Notes: generated by a model not told the origin, from the letters alone. Shown: positions 1-7,781, counted from the first letter of the stretch. The stretch: DNA of 14,406 bases from Balneolales bacterium (GCA_007135895.1 SLHZ01000317.1:1-14406), one strand, 5' to 3'. Program-made: numbers and translations.

Positions 1-798
1 CCAGTGAGAATAGGGGCTGATCGCCAGGCTGTAGAGACGCTGGGGCAGGGTATCTGCCGGGCCCAGAATCATACCCAGCCAGTGATTGGGCAGATAGTTG
101 TTTCCAAATGAGGTGAAAAGCAATGGTGCGGCTTCTCCCGCGGCTCTGGCAAAAGCAATCAGGGTTCCGGTGACCAGGCCATAGCGCGCGGCAGGCATGA
201 CGGTCGACAAAACCACCCGCCAGCGCGGGAGTCCGATGGCAAGACCGGCTTCCCGAATGGACCATGGAATAGCCATAAGGGCGCTTTCTGTGCCACGGGC
301 AATGATGGGAATCATGACAAAAGCCAGGGCAACACCGCCGGCCAGTCCGGAAAAAGTGCCCATGGGTTTTACAACCAGGACAAAAGCGAGCAAGCCCTTG
401 AGGACGGCCGGCATGCCATTGAGGGTGTCATTCATGATTCTCAGTGGCGGGTTGAGCTTGTTATCCGGGTATTCCGACAACATTATACCGGCTCCCATTC
501 CGACGGGGACGGCGATTATCAGCGCCAGGGAGTCGACGACCAGGGTTCCCAGAATCGTGTGCACCAGCCCGGTGGGCCGGCCCTGCATAGCCCTTGAGGG
601 AGAGCCCAGTTCCTGGGTGAAAAAATCCCAGTTCAAGGCACTGATTCCATGGGTGATAATATGAACAATGATAATGATCAGTGGCAGCATGACGGCGATG
701 GTGCTGATCACCAGCAAGGATTCCATGATGCGATCCCGAATGGTTCTTTGCAGCATGGACTTCATTTTTACCCCGTTGTATTGACGAAACGCCATCAT
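1..798 (-). CDS. pstA: Phosphate ABC transporter permease PstA (C-terminus cut by window edge)
   Basis: Inner-membrane permease subunit that pairs with PstC to form the phosphate channel of the PstSCAB importer. The frame is open from 798 down to base 1, giving 266 residues; family members are usually about 280-300, so only the extreme C-terminus is missing. I see a hydrophobic first membrane segment (about residues 25-47), a conserved-looking stretch ending in RPTGLVHTILGTL, and the ABC-permease EAA loop at about 182-206 (REAGLAIGLPRWRVVLS), the contact site for the ATPase PstB. Two in-frame ATGs lie in tandem at 798 and 795. I chose 798 because it makes an ATGA overlap with the pstC stop and sits 9 bases after a perfect AGGAGG (813-808). 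Overlap and SD imply coupled translation with pstC. pstB and phoU would be expected off the left edge. Confidence 0.95.
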   Translation of the reverse strand, partial: MMAFRQYNGVKMKSMLQRTIRDRIMESLLVISTIAVMLPLIIIIVHIITHGISALNWDFFTQELGSPSRAMQGRPTGLVHTILGTLVVDSLALIIAVPVGMGAGIMLSEYPDNKLNPPLRIMNDTLNGMPAVLKGLLAFVLVVKPMGTFSGLAGGVALAFVMIPIIARGTESALMAIPWSIREAGLAIGLPRWRVVLSTVMPAARYGLVTGTLIAFARAAGEAAPLLFTSFGNNYLPNHWLGMILGPADTLPQRLYSLAISPYSHW

Positions 799-1796
799 AT
801 CGATTGCCCTCCTGTTATGGAGAATTTTCGGGTCAGCCAGGCGGCCAGGAGGTTTACGATCAGGGCGATGACGAAAAGAGTGAAGCCAACGGCCATCAGG
901 CTGGAAAGATGGAGGCTCTCCACGGCTTCACGGAATTCGTTCACAATGACCGAAGGCATGGTGGCCCCTGCGCCCATGATGGAGAAAGGCAGGGTGTTTT
1001 TATTACCCACGAGCATGGCAACGGCCATGGTTTCACCGATAGCACGTCCGAGTGAGAGGATCGCTCCGGCCAGAATACCCCCTCTGGCATAGGGCAGTAC
1101 AGCCATCCGGATCACTTCCCACCGGGTTGCTCCAAGGGCTCGGCAGGCCTCGCGTTGCTCCACGGGTACTGCTCGTATGGCGTCTTTGGTAAGAGCCGTG
1201 GTGTACGGGAGGATCATGAGTGACAGGACAATCGTCGCTGTTGCCATGCCGAAACCCATGGGACTGCCCAGCAGAGGGAGCAGTTCGGGATAATTCGCCT
1301 CAGACCACAGGAAGACCGGAAGATAGATGGTCTCTCTGAGCCATGGCGCAAGTACAAAAATCCCCCATATACCTATGACTACACTGGGAATGGCAGCGAT
1401 CAGCTGTATGAGATTGTCAATAATGTTGGCAAGCCAGCGGGGTGCGTATTCGGCGATGAAAATGGCTACGGCTATGGCGGGAAGGAAAGAGATAGCCAGT
1501 GCGACCAGACTGGTGACAATGGTTCCGAACAGGAACGGAAGGGCACCGAAGACCAGTTGCACGCCGGGGTCCCAGGTTGTTCCCGAGACAAATCCGATCA
1601 GGCCAAACCGGTTGAGGGCAAGACTTCCTTCCCCGTACAGAACAACCGCCATGGCAATGGCCAGGGCTATGATCGATATGCCCAGAAGAACGACAACGAA
1701 TGAGAAGATCCAGTCGCCCGCCTGCCGGTAGAGAGCCGATGGCGGGCGCCGGACTATTTCCCGGGTTTGTTTATTAATTCTTGTTTCTGGTTTCAT
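795..1796 (-). CDS. pstC: Phosphate ABC transporter permease PstC
   Basis: Inner-membrane permease that with PstA forms the translocation pathway for phosphate delivered by PstS. At 333 residues it is in the normal size range. The first membrane span is at about 30-54. After a periplasmic stretch, several more spans follow, and the EAA loop is at about 213-237 (EQREACRALGATRWEVIRMA), followed by the typical GRAIGETMAV segment at 250-259. The start ATG at 1796 has no SD immediately upstream; the nearest SD-like sequence (GAGGAG, 1846-1841) is on the far side of a hairpin that fills the 50-bp gap after pstS. The C-terminal stop overlaps the pstA start by four bases. Membership of a pstS-pstC-pstA operon is clear from order and spacing. 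Confidence 0.97.
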   Translation of the reverse strand: MKPETRINKQTREIVRRPPSALYRQAGDWIFSFVVVLLGISIIALAIAMAVVLYGEGSLALNRFGLIGFVSGTTWDPGVQLVFGALPFLFGTIVTSLVALAISFLPAIAVAIFIAEYAPRWLANIIDNLIQLIAAIPSVVIGIWGIFVLAPWLRETIYLPVFLWSEANYPELLPLLGSPMGFGMATATIVLSLMILPYTTALTKDAIRAVPVEQREACRALGATRWEVIRMAVLPYARGGILAGAILSLGRAIGETMAVAMLVGNKNTLPFSIMGAGATMPSVIVNEFREAVESLHLSSLMAVGFTLFVIALIVNLLAAWLTRKFSITGGQSI

Positions 1797-1802
1797 GCAG
1801 AT

Positions 1803-1847
1803 AAAGGAATCAATCCGGACTCAGTTTCAGCCCGGATGATCTCCTCT
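1803..1847 (-). promoter_or_regulatory. Intercistronic hairpin between pstS and pstC
   Basis: Directly after the pstS stop, the mRNA (minus strand) can fold into a strong stem-loop. The core pairs 1840-1832 with 1818-1809 (ATCATCCGG against CCGGATTGAT, one bulged U), extended inward by G-U, C-G and U-A pairs to a 7-base loop (1828-1822). The stem can be lengthened outward by pairing 1847-1842 (AGAGGA) with 1808-1803 (UCCUUU), with one bulged G at 1841, which would bury the only SD-like sequence near pstC. There is no clean U-tract after it, so I do not call a terminator. In other ABC transporter operons such hairpins protect the binding-protein message and lower permease output; that role here is inferred. 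Confidence 0.6.
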
Positions 1848-2977
1848 TATTGTTCGTCAAGTATTTCCTGTCCGAGTAATTCACCGCGCCACTTTAGCTG
1901 GCGGATCATCTCCATATTCTTGTCCAAAGCGGTCTGTGGCAGCCGGGCGTAGCCGAGTTTCTCCGACATGTTTTGTCCGTCGGTGATTGCCCAGAGCAGA
2001 AAGCGGATCAGTTCGGCGGCTTCCTCCCGATTGCGGATGGCATTGTTGGCGTCCAGATTTTCATACACCAGCATCCATGCAAACCCGGCTATGGGATAAC
2101 CATGCTCTGCGGGAGTATTGGTGAAAAGAATCCGTGTATCGTCGGGCAGGTCAATGTTGGCCGCTTCAGAGGTGGCCCGGAAGCTGGGCTTTATGACATT
2201 GCCCGAAGCATTAATAACAGAACCATAAGACATGTCATTGAGCAGCGCATAAGCATAGCTGTTATATCCGATAGCTCCCGGCAGGTTCTGAACGGCTCCT
2301 GCAACCCCTTCATTACCGTTGCCACCGATGCCGGTCGGCCAGTTGACACTGGTAGCAAAACCCACCCGTGTGCGCCATTCTTCAGAAACCCTGCTCAGAA
2401 AACTGGTGAAGATATTGGTGGTGCCGGAGCCGTCGGAGCGGTGGACTACCACAATCGGGAGGTTGGGAAGATCCTTGCCGGGATTCAATTGAACGATGCG
2501 TGAATCGTTCCAGCGTTTGATCGTTCCCATATAAATATCTACCAGCACCTCACCGCTAAATACCAGTCCTTCGCCGATACCGGGGAGGTTGTAGGTGATG
2601 ACAACATCGGCGAGAGTAATGGGCAGGTTGAAGGCCCTCCCGCCGGTTGCCTGTTCAACATTGCCCATCACCTCATCGGAAAGAAAAGCTTCAGTCATTC
2701 CGAACATGACGGTTTGCTCGATAAACTGGCGGATGCCCCCTCCGGAACCGATCGACTGATAGTTGACCGTTATTCGGTTTCTTGTCAGATCCCGGTAATC
2801 ATCGGCCATTGCTGTAATCAGGGGGGCCGGGAATGTTGCGCCGGCTCCGAGAATGTCAATGCGATTATCGGTGCCGATTTGTCGTGACGGGTCTCTCTTT
2901 TCTGTATCACCGTTGCCACAGGCAAAAGCAGTTGTTGCCAGAATAAGAATACCGGCAAGCAATTTGAGATTATTCAT
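1847..2977 (-). CDS. pstS: Periplasmic phosphate-binding protein PstS (probable lipoprotein)
   Basis: Binds phosphate outside the inner membrane and hands it to PstC/PstA. The 376 residues begin with a signal peptide (MNNLKLLAGILILATTAFAC); Cys20 followed by a polar, low-complexity linker suggests lipidation, although the Phe before AC makes the lipobox imperfect. Family motifs are clear: GAGATFPAP (45-53), YQSIGSGGG (73-81), RSDGSGTT (180-187) and GNEGVAGAV (221-229). The segment usually reading FGASDAPLS is FGMTEAFLS (92-100), placing Glu96 where E. coli PstS has its phosphate-contacting Asp56. The start at 2977 is preceded not by an SD but by an A9 tract (2992-2984), as in poorly SD-dependent bacteria. 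It is first in the pst operon, with a candidate Pho box about 130 bp upstream. Confidence 0.97.
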   Translation of the reverse strand: MNNLKLLAGILILATTAFACGNGDTEKRDPSRQIGTDNRIDILGAGATFPAPLITAMADDYRDLTRNRITVNYQSIGSGGGIRQFIEQTVMFGMTEAFLSDEVMGNVEQATGGRAFNLPITLADVVITYNLPGIGEGLVFSGEVLVDIYMGTIKRWNDSRIVQLNPGKDLPNLPIVVVHRSDGSGTTNIFTSFLSRVSEEWRTRVGFATSVNWPTGIGGNGNEGVAGAVQNLPGAIGYNSYAYALLNDMSYGSVINASGNVIKPSFRATSEAANIDLPDDTRILFTNTPAEHGYPIAGFAWMLVYENLDANNAIRNREEAAELIRFLLWAITDGQNMSEKLGYARLPQTALDKNMEMIRQLKWRGELLGQEILDEQ

Positions 2978-3106
2978 AGGTTGTTTTTTTTTGAATCAGG
3001 TGAGGCAGGTCCGGAAGTTTCCGAGAATGTCTGCCGTTTTGATGTTTGAAACAATGTGACCGGGGGTAAAACAGGTCTCCCGGAACAGCCACATGTTAGG
3101 AAGGCA

Positions 3107-3146
3107 TTGTTACCGGCGTATTATGTCAATGTTATCGAATTGTTAA
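3107..3146. promoter_or_regulatory. Candidate Pho box: four 11-bp-spaced repeats
   Basis: Four copies of T(G/A)TTA begin at 3108, 3119, 3130 and 3141, spaced exactly 11 bp. On the plus strand they read tTGTTAc, gTATTAt, aTGTTAt and tTGTTAa. On the minus strand, towards pstS, the order is TTAACA, ATAACA, ATAATA, GTAACA with five-base spacers. The plus strand resembles the PhoB half-site CTGTCAT and the minus strand the Bacillus PhoP half-site TTAACA; both known regulators bind such 11-bp-periodic direct repeats. A weak -10-like TAACAT (3098-3093) lies 8 bp beyond the array towards pstS with no -35 match, as expected for an activator-dependent promoter. The array sits between divergent pstS and the Na+/phosphate cotransporter gene and could serve both. 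No other feature was seen in 2978-3252. Confidence 0.65.
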
Positions 3147-3252
3147 GAAATACGATCGATCTTTGGATGCAGTAAGTGTCGATGTGTATCTTTAGGCCGC
3201 ATGGGATTGCTGTCATGCCGCCAACGGGTCAGAATTATTTCACGAGGTCATT

Positions 3253-4956
3253 ATGTCATATAATCTGTTTGATTTTTTACAGCTGATCGGATCTCTCGGA
3301 ATCTTCATATACGGAATGAAAATTCTCAGCGACGGCTTGCAGAAAGTGGCTGGCGGCAAATTGCGCAGTATCCTCAAGGGGATGACCAAAAACAGGTTCA
3401 TGGGTATCATGACCGGTTTCACAGCAACTACGATTACCCAGTCTTCCACCACCACCACGGTTATGGTGGTCAGCTTTGTGAATGCCGGACTGCTGACTTT
3501 TCTGGAGTCGACCGGTGTGATCATGGGAGCCAACATAGGCACAACGGTTACGGCCTGGATGGTTTCCATCTTCGGTTTCCGGTTTCAGATCACACCGATA
3601 GCCATCAGCATGATTGGCATTTTCTTTCCTTTTTTGTTTGTCAGAAGACAAAAACTCCGGCATATGGCCGAGGCCATTATCGGTTTTGGAATCCTGTTTA
3701 TCGGTTTGGAGTTTCTTAAGGATTCGGTGCCCGATATACAGCAGAATCCGCAAATTCTGGCTTTTTTAGATCGTTTCACCGACTTTGGCTTTTTGTCAAC
3801 GGTTATGTTTGTGCTGGTTGGGACTTTGCTGACGCTCATGGTTCAGTCGTCGAGTGCCGCCATGGCGATCACCCTGGTGATGCTGGCCCAGGGCTGGATT
3901 GACTTTCACATAGCCGCTGCCATGATTATGGGGGAAAACATCGGGACTACCGTAACGGCAAACATAGCAGCTCTTGTTGGAAACGTGCACGCCAAGCGTG
4001 CCGCCCGGTTTCATCTGATTTTCAATCTTATAGGTGTTTTATGGATGATGCTGGCGCTGCCCTACGTCCTTTTATTCATTGACTACATGGTGGTTAATTT
4101 TACTCCGGCGCAGCTGTCGATACTGGATGAATCGCTGGAGGCCCGGATAAATGCTACACTGGGTCTGTCTCTTTTCCATACCACCTTCAACCTCTTGAAT
4201 GTGCTGTTTCTGGTTGCGTTTGTCCCCTACATGATTCGTGTGGTGGAGTGGTTGCAGCCGTCCCGCGGGGCCGAGGACGAACAGAAGACCCTCAAGTTTA
4301 TCAGTGCAGGCCTGATGCCGACGGCCGAGTTGTCGATTGATGAGGCTTACAAGGAGGTGGAACTGATGGGCAGGATTGCTGAAAAAATCAGTTTCAGCAC
4401 CTATGGTCTCTTTTTCAAGGATGTCTCCATGCGCCAGAAGTTCCTTGAGAAAATTAAAAAAAGAGAAGAGATAACGGATCGTATTGAGTTGGAGATTGCC
4501 AAATATTTGACCAGTATCACCGAAATGAATCTTTCACAACAGGCTTCCCTTCGAGTGAGAAGCATGCACCGGATGATCAATGATATTGAGCGTATTGCTG
4601 ATATCTACTATCAGGTTTCAAGGACCTTTGACCGGATGGTTTCCGAGGATATCACCCTGCCCGGGGATGCCAATGAAGAGATCGCCGATATGATGCAGCT
4701 AATCCAGGATGCCTTGCAGCTGATGCGTCAGAATATGGCTGGTGAGTACGGAGTGGTCAATATGAACCGTGCCTGGCTCATGGAGACCAAGATCAATGCT
4801 TTCCGGGATGAGCTGAGGCAACACCACTACCGGAGACTTGAGCAGGGAGACTACGATGCGCGTACCGGAATTTTTTATCTCGACTATATCAACAGGCTGG
4901 AAAAGATCGGCGATCACATATTGAATGTCAATGAAGCCGCCGCCGGATTGAAGTAG
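3253..4956 (+). CDS. Na+/phosphate cotransporter family protein with PhoU-like C-terminus
   Basis: Inner-membrane sodium-coupled phosphate carrier of the NptA/YjbB type (PF02690). The 567 residues contain two inverted membrane repeats with the diagnostic motifs: TQSSTTTT (62-69) with GANIGTTVTA (92-101), then VQSSSAAMA (197-205) with GENIGTTVTA (227-236). Further hydrophobic spans run to about 330. Residues about 350-567 are charged and helical, like a PhoU domain, a fusion common in bacterial members and thought to be cytoplasmic and regulatory. The start at 3253 has a fitting SD (GAGG, about 3244-3247). The gene diverges from pstS and shares the intergenic region with the candidate Pho box, suggesting joint control by phosphate supply. 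It could import or export phosphate; YjbB of E. coli has been linked to export, so the direction is not settled by sequence. Confidence 0.93.
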   Translation: MSYNLFDFLQLIGSLGIFIYGMKILSDGLQKVAGGKLRSILKGMTKNRFMGIMTGFTATTITQSSTTTTVMVVSFVNAGLLTFLESTGVIMGANIGTTVTAWMVSIFGFRFQITPIAISMIGIFFPFLFVRRQKLRHMAEAIIGFGILFIGLEFLKDSVPDIQQNPQILAFLDRFTDFGFLSTVMFVLVGTLLTLMVQSSSAAMAITLVMLAQGWIDFHIAAAMIMGENIGTTVTANIAALVGNVHAKRAARFHLIFNLIGVLWMMLALPYVLLFIDYMVVNFTPAQLSILDESLEARINATLGLSLFHTTFNLLNVLFLVAFVPYMIRVVEWLQPSRGAEDEQKTLKFISAGLMPTAELSIDEAYKEVELMGRIAEKISFSTYGLFFKDVSMRQKFLEKIKKREEITDRIELEIAKYLTSITEMNLSQQASLRVRSMHRMINDIERIADIYYQVSRTFDRMVSEDITLPGDANEEIADMMQLIQDALQLMRQNMAGEYGVVNMNRAWLMETKINAFRDELRQHHYRRLEQGDYDARTGIFYLDYINRLEKIGDHILNVNEAAAGLK

Positions 4957-5014
4957 TCTTCAGAGCAGCACCGGATGACTCCGTTCGTTTTGGTCTTTGT
5001 AAAATGGGATATGC

Positions 5015-5038
5015 TGCCCCGGCAGAGGCTGTCGGGCA
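5015..5038. terminator. Imperfect hairpin in convergent gap, possible terminator
   Basis: In the 86-bp gap between the converging transporter and baeRF genes, TGCCC (5015-5019) pairs with GGGCA (5034-5038), continued by GG/TC and CAG/CTG with one bulged C and a three-base loop: about ten pairs in all. Neither side has an adjacent run of T, so intrinsic termination would be weak. Position between convergent genes is the main support. Confidence 0.3.
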
Positions 5039-5042
5039 TCCA

Positions 5043-6173
5043 TCAATAACGGTATAGTGCGGCAACCTGGGCGTGGTCCGGCATTTCGTTTTGAGGAAGT
5101 ACATAAACCCTGCTGCCTCTTTCCAGGCCTTTGATGGAGAGCCAGTTCATCAGGTCGACATCGTCATTGCCGGGCCTGTTGGTAAAAAGGACCTGATGGT
5201 TTTCATGGTCGTACCGGCCCCATTTGACCAGATCCTTGGTCACGAAAATGGCTTCAGACTTTCCCATGACCGTTGCGGCAATAATCTCCGACGGATCGCG
5301 GGAAACTCTCTCTTCCGGACTTTCCCCGAAGAGCCGTATGGCCTCATAGAGGTCTTTGAGGAAGTGGTCCTTGATGAAGCTCCAGCCCATCTCACGCAGT
5401 TGTGTATCGGTAAGGGTGTCCGGGTTCTGTTTGATGCTTTTTTCCAGCACTCTGCCATAGCCGTTAATTTTCCGGTATAAGGCGGTGTTGGTTTTGAGGC
5501 CGGCCAGAAGCAGGGGGTCGTTGATTTTTTTCAGGGCCGCCGTCAGTTCTTTTTCCATTTCCCTGAAGTAGACCTGAGTAATCTCTTTTTTGTCCTCTTC
5601 CGTGGAACCGTGACCAAAAAACTGCGCCCGTCCACCTTCTTTGCCCCCGGTATGAAACTGTATTTGCGGTTCCGGCTTTACTTCGAGCCAGTCGTTGACG
5701 GATATTTGAACCGCCCGGGGCGTTATGTTCGTTACGTCGGCTCTTGTACAACGAAGCAATCGAATCTTTTCCTGACTGACGGCAAGGATGCAATAGGTGC
5801 CATTAATACTGATCATGGGCAGCAGGGGTGTGACCCAGAAGTGATCGGAGACATAGACGGTTTCTTCGGTTTCATAGGGCAGTTTGAAGATTTCCATGAA
5901 GGCGTCGGTCAGATAGGTCACCATGCCGTGTTCCATGGCTGACCAGAAAAGGGGCTGTTGCAAAAGATCTCTTGCGGGTTTCAGTAACTCGGTGACAGCG
6001 TTTTCTTTCAAACCGGCCTGTTTCAGTTTTTCAGTTGCAGAGGAAAGGAGGTTTTTGAACCGTATGGGATTCTGCTGGCGATCGTCGCCTACTTTATATG
6101 TTGGAAGAGAGAGAGTGATTTTAAAGCTCCCTTCTTTATCAATCAACTGGCGGATAGTTTTTTCGGTTACCAT
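5043..6173 (-). CDS. baeRF-type protein (bacterial archaeo-eukaryotic release factor-like)
   Basis: The 376-residue protein resembles the baeRF families, bacterial relatives of eRF1/Pelota that are proposed to act on stalled ribosomes or peptidyl-tRNA; most have no tested function. Recognisable elements are an N-terminal ITLSLPTYKVGDDRQQNP with IRFKNLL (19-43; others show IYLPTHR..QQDPIRLKNLL), a central Gly/His-rich loop with HTGG and GHGSTEED (about 178-197) followed by YFREMEKEL, and an ending ALYRY typical of these proteins. I see no GGQ tripeptide, the catalytic motif of true release factors; HTGGKEGG lies roughly where such a loop would be, but this is not evidence of hydrolysis. The ATG has a strong SD (GGAGGTG). 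It follows the phosphoesterase gene by 16 bp, so the two are probably co-transcribed. Assignment to family 3 versus a sister family is by memory of sequence pattern. Confidence 0.75.
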   Translation of the reverse strand: MVTEKTIRQLIDKEGSFKITLSLPTYKVGDDRQQNPIRFKNLLSSATEKLKQAGLKENAVTELLKPARDLLQQPLFWSAMEHGMVTYLTDAFMEIFKLPYETEETVYVSDHFWVTPLLPMISINGTYCILAVSQEKIRLLRCTRADVTNITPRAVQISVNDWLEVKPEPQIQFHTGGKEGGRAQFFGHGSTEEDKKEITQVYFREMEKELTAALKKINDPLLLAGLKTNTALYRKINGYGRVLEKSIKQNPDTLTDTQLREMGWSFIKDHFLKDLYEAIRLFGESPEERVSRDPSEIIAATVMGKSEAIFVTKDLVKWGRYDHENHQVLFTNRPGNDDVDLMNWLSIKGLERGSRVYVLPQNEMPDHAQVAALYRY

Positions 6174-6189
6174 AGAGCACCTCCAGGAT

Positions 6190-7737
6190 TTAAGATCGCA
6201 ATAGTGATTGTTTGTAGCGCCGCCCCCACCGGTCGTATGCTTCTGCCGTTATATGGCGGGTTCCGGGGGAGACCGGTGCATGAAAAAGGTGGTTGGTGGA
6301 GACCGGATTAACCCAGGTTCGCCGGGGGGGCTTGTTGGGTCCGTCCATACGTTCAACAGCCAGGGGGTCCAGGCCGGTTCTTTGCTTCATTCGGCCGCGT
6401 TTCATTCCGTCTTCATACCAGAATATCTGCCATTCCGGATCCCAATCCCAAATATTGGCCAATATGTGACCTGCCAGATCAGGGTCTGAACCGGTCTCAT
6501 AGAGGCGCATCTGATGGTTTGGGTCATGACCGGTGGCCTTGTATTGCCACCGCAGTTCACTGCCGCGGACTTCGTAGATACTGTAGCCGTTGGGAGTGCC
6601 GTCGAAACAAATCTGGCCGCTCCACCATGCGCCACAAGCTGTTCCATGAATATGCTCATGCACCGATCCTTCAAATACATGCTCATGCTCGTGCATGTGG
6701 GCAGATAGTATGTGGGCATTGTAGGGCTCGAGCAATTCGTAAAGAGCTCTTCTGTTGGTGGTGGAAAGGCGTGGGGAGGGGTTGTTTTGACCGGTTCTGA
6801 GATGCTGTGAACTAAAAGCGGGAATATGCATGGCCACCACAACGGTGCGTCCCGGTTCCACATGGCGGAGGTCGGCCCTAAGCCAGTCTAGCTGGTCCCG
6901 GTCCAGATAACCGACATAACCGGCACCATGCCAAAAAATGTTATTCAGTACCACAAAATGGACTTCACCTGCTTCAAATGAATAGTGAGAGGGGCCGAAA
7001 TAGGTGTGAAAAACCTTGTGGGATTCCTGGGAAGTCCGGACATCAAAGAGAATGTCATGATTACCGATAACCTGGAAGAAAGGTATCCCCGTCTTTTTAA
7101 CCGCTTTTTCGTATTCGGGAAAAAGCTCAAGATTATCAAACATCAGATCACCACAGCCGATTCCAAAGACAGGTTTTCCCTCGGTTGTGCTTAATTTGAG
7201 GTTGCGGATATCGGGAATGGTTTCATTGTGAAATCGAGCCACTTCGTATTCGTTTTCAGTCTGCGGATCTGCCATCAGCAGAAAATGATAATGCTCCGGA
7301 TCATGCACTTCGGACAGCGGCTCAAGTTCAAAAGAGGTAGTCATCCGGCCGTTTGTGTCGGGATCAATTCTTTGATAAAAACGGGCCGTTCCGGTCGGGT
7401 TGACAGGTATTCGATAGCCCGAAGGCAGGCTGAGATAGACAAAGTCCCTTCTTCCGTCCGAATAAAGGTCAAACGCTCCCTCTTTGTCGGTTCTGGTAAC
7501 GCGAATGCCATCGGTTACTGAAACACCGGCGAGGGCTTTGCCCCGGACATGAACGTTGCCCCGGATGCGCACGCCTTTTTCCGCAGTGTGTTTCCTGGTG
7601 GTATGGAGGGCTTTGCTGTTTAAAGCAAAAGGTTTTTTTGGGATCAGCAGTCCTGTTGCCGCCAAAAGGCCTGCTTTTTTCAAAAAATTGCGTCTTGATG
7701 TCAGAAAGGAGGATAAGTGCGGGTTTTCTGCAGTCAT
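6190..7737 (-). CDS. Tat-exported calcineurin-like phosphoesterase
   Basis: Metal-dependent phosphoesterase predicted to act outside the inner membrane; the substrate is unknown. From the chosen start it has 515 residues: a twin-arginine signal (SRRNFLKKAG, about 14-23), a beta-rich MetallophosN-like domain (about 55-120), the metallophosphatase core and a MetallophosC-like C-terminal domain (from about 365). Core ligands are visible: DPQ (156-158; Asp-x-Gln instead of Asp-x-His, which I recall as usual in this subfamily), GCGD (193-196), GNHD (224-227), MHIP (302-305) and AHMHEHE (345-351). The frame extends to an ATG at 7800, adding 21 residues, but a sigma70-like promoter (7810-7782) lies mostly inside that extension and ATG7737 puts the Tat motif at a normal depth, so I prefer 7737. 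Neither start has a strong SD. It leads a probable operon with the baeRF gene. Its position beside phosphate transport genes hints at phosphate scavenging, but that is only context. Confidence 0.9.
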   Translation of the reverse strand: MTAENPHLSSFLTSRRNFLKKAGLLAATGLLIPKKPFALNSKALHTTRKHTAEKGVRIRGNVHVRGKALAGVSVTDGIRVTRTDKEGAFDLYSDGRRDFVYLSLPSGYRIPVNPTGTARFYQRIDPDTNGRMTTSFELEPLSEVHDPEHYHFLLMADPQTENEYEVARFHNETIPDIRNLKLSTTEGKPVFGIGCGDLMFDNLELFPEYEKAVKKTGIPFFQVIGNHDILFDVRTSQESHKVFHTYFGPSHYSFEAGEVHFVVLNNIFWHGAGYVGYLDRDQLDWLRADLRHVEPGRTVVVAMHIPAFSSQHLRTGQNNPSPRLSTTNRRALYELLEPYNAHILSAHMHEHEHVFEGSVHEHIHGTACGAWWSGQICFDGTPNGYSIYEVRGSELRWQYKATGHDPNHQMRLYETGSDPDLAGHILANIWDWDPEWQIFWYEDGMKRGRMKQRTGLDPLAVERMDGPNKPPRRTWVNPVSTNHLFHAPVSPGTRHITAEAYDRWGRRYKQSLLRS

Positions 7738-7781
7738 ATTCCGGAATTGAAAAAGAGCAGGAGGGTTATGCTTGTACAGGT

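Noticed and set aside
197..1092. Two overlapping plus-strand ORFs (155 and 147 codons) opposite pstA and pstC
   Set aside because: Antisense to clear permease genes, with low-complexity Met/Thr/Arg-rich translations and no recognisable motif.
1973..2503. 176-codon plus-strand ORF opposite pstS
   Set aside because: Mirror of a well-conserved coding region; no SD or domain.
3124..3129. Perfect TTGACA on the minus strand as a pstS -35 box
   Set aside because: No acceptable -10 at 16-18 bp; the next TAACAT is 25 bp away, so an activator-type promoter fits better.
3158..3165. GATCTTTG as a Bacteroidota-type -7 element for the cotransporter gene
   Set aside because: The leading T is missing and no -33 element lies at a suitable distance.
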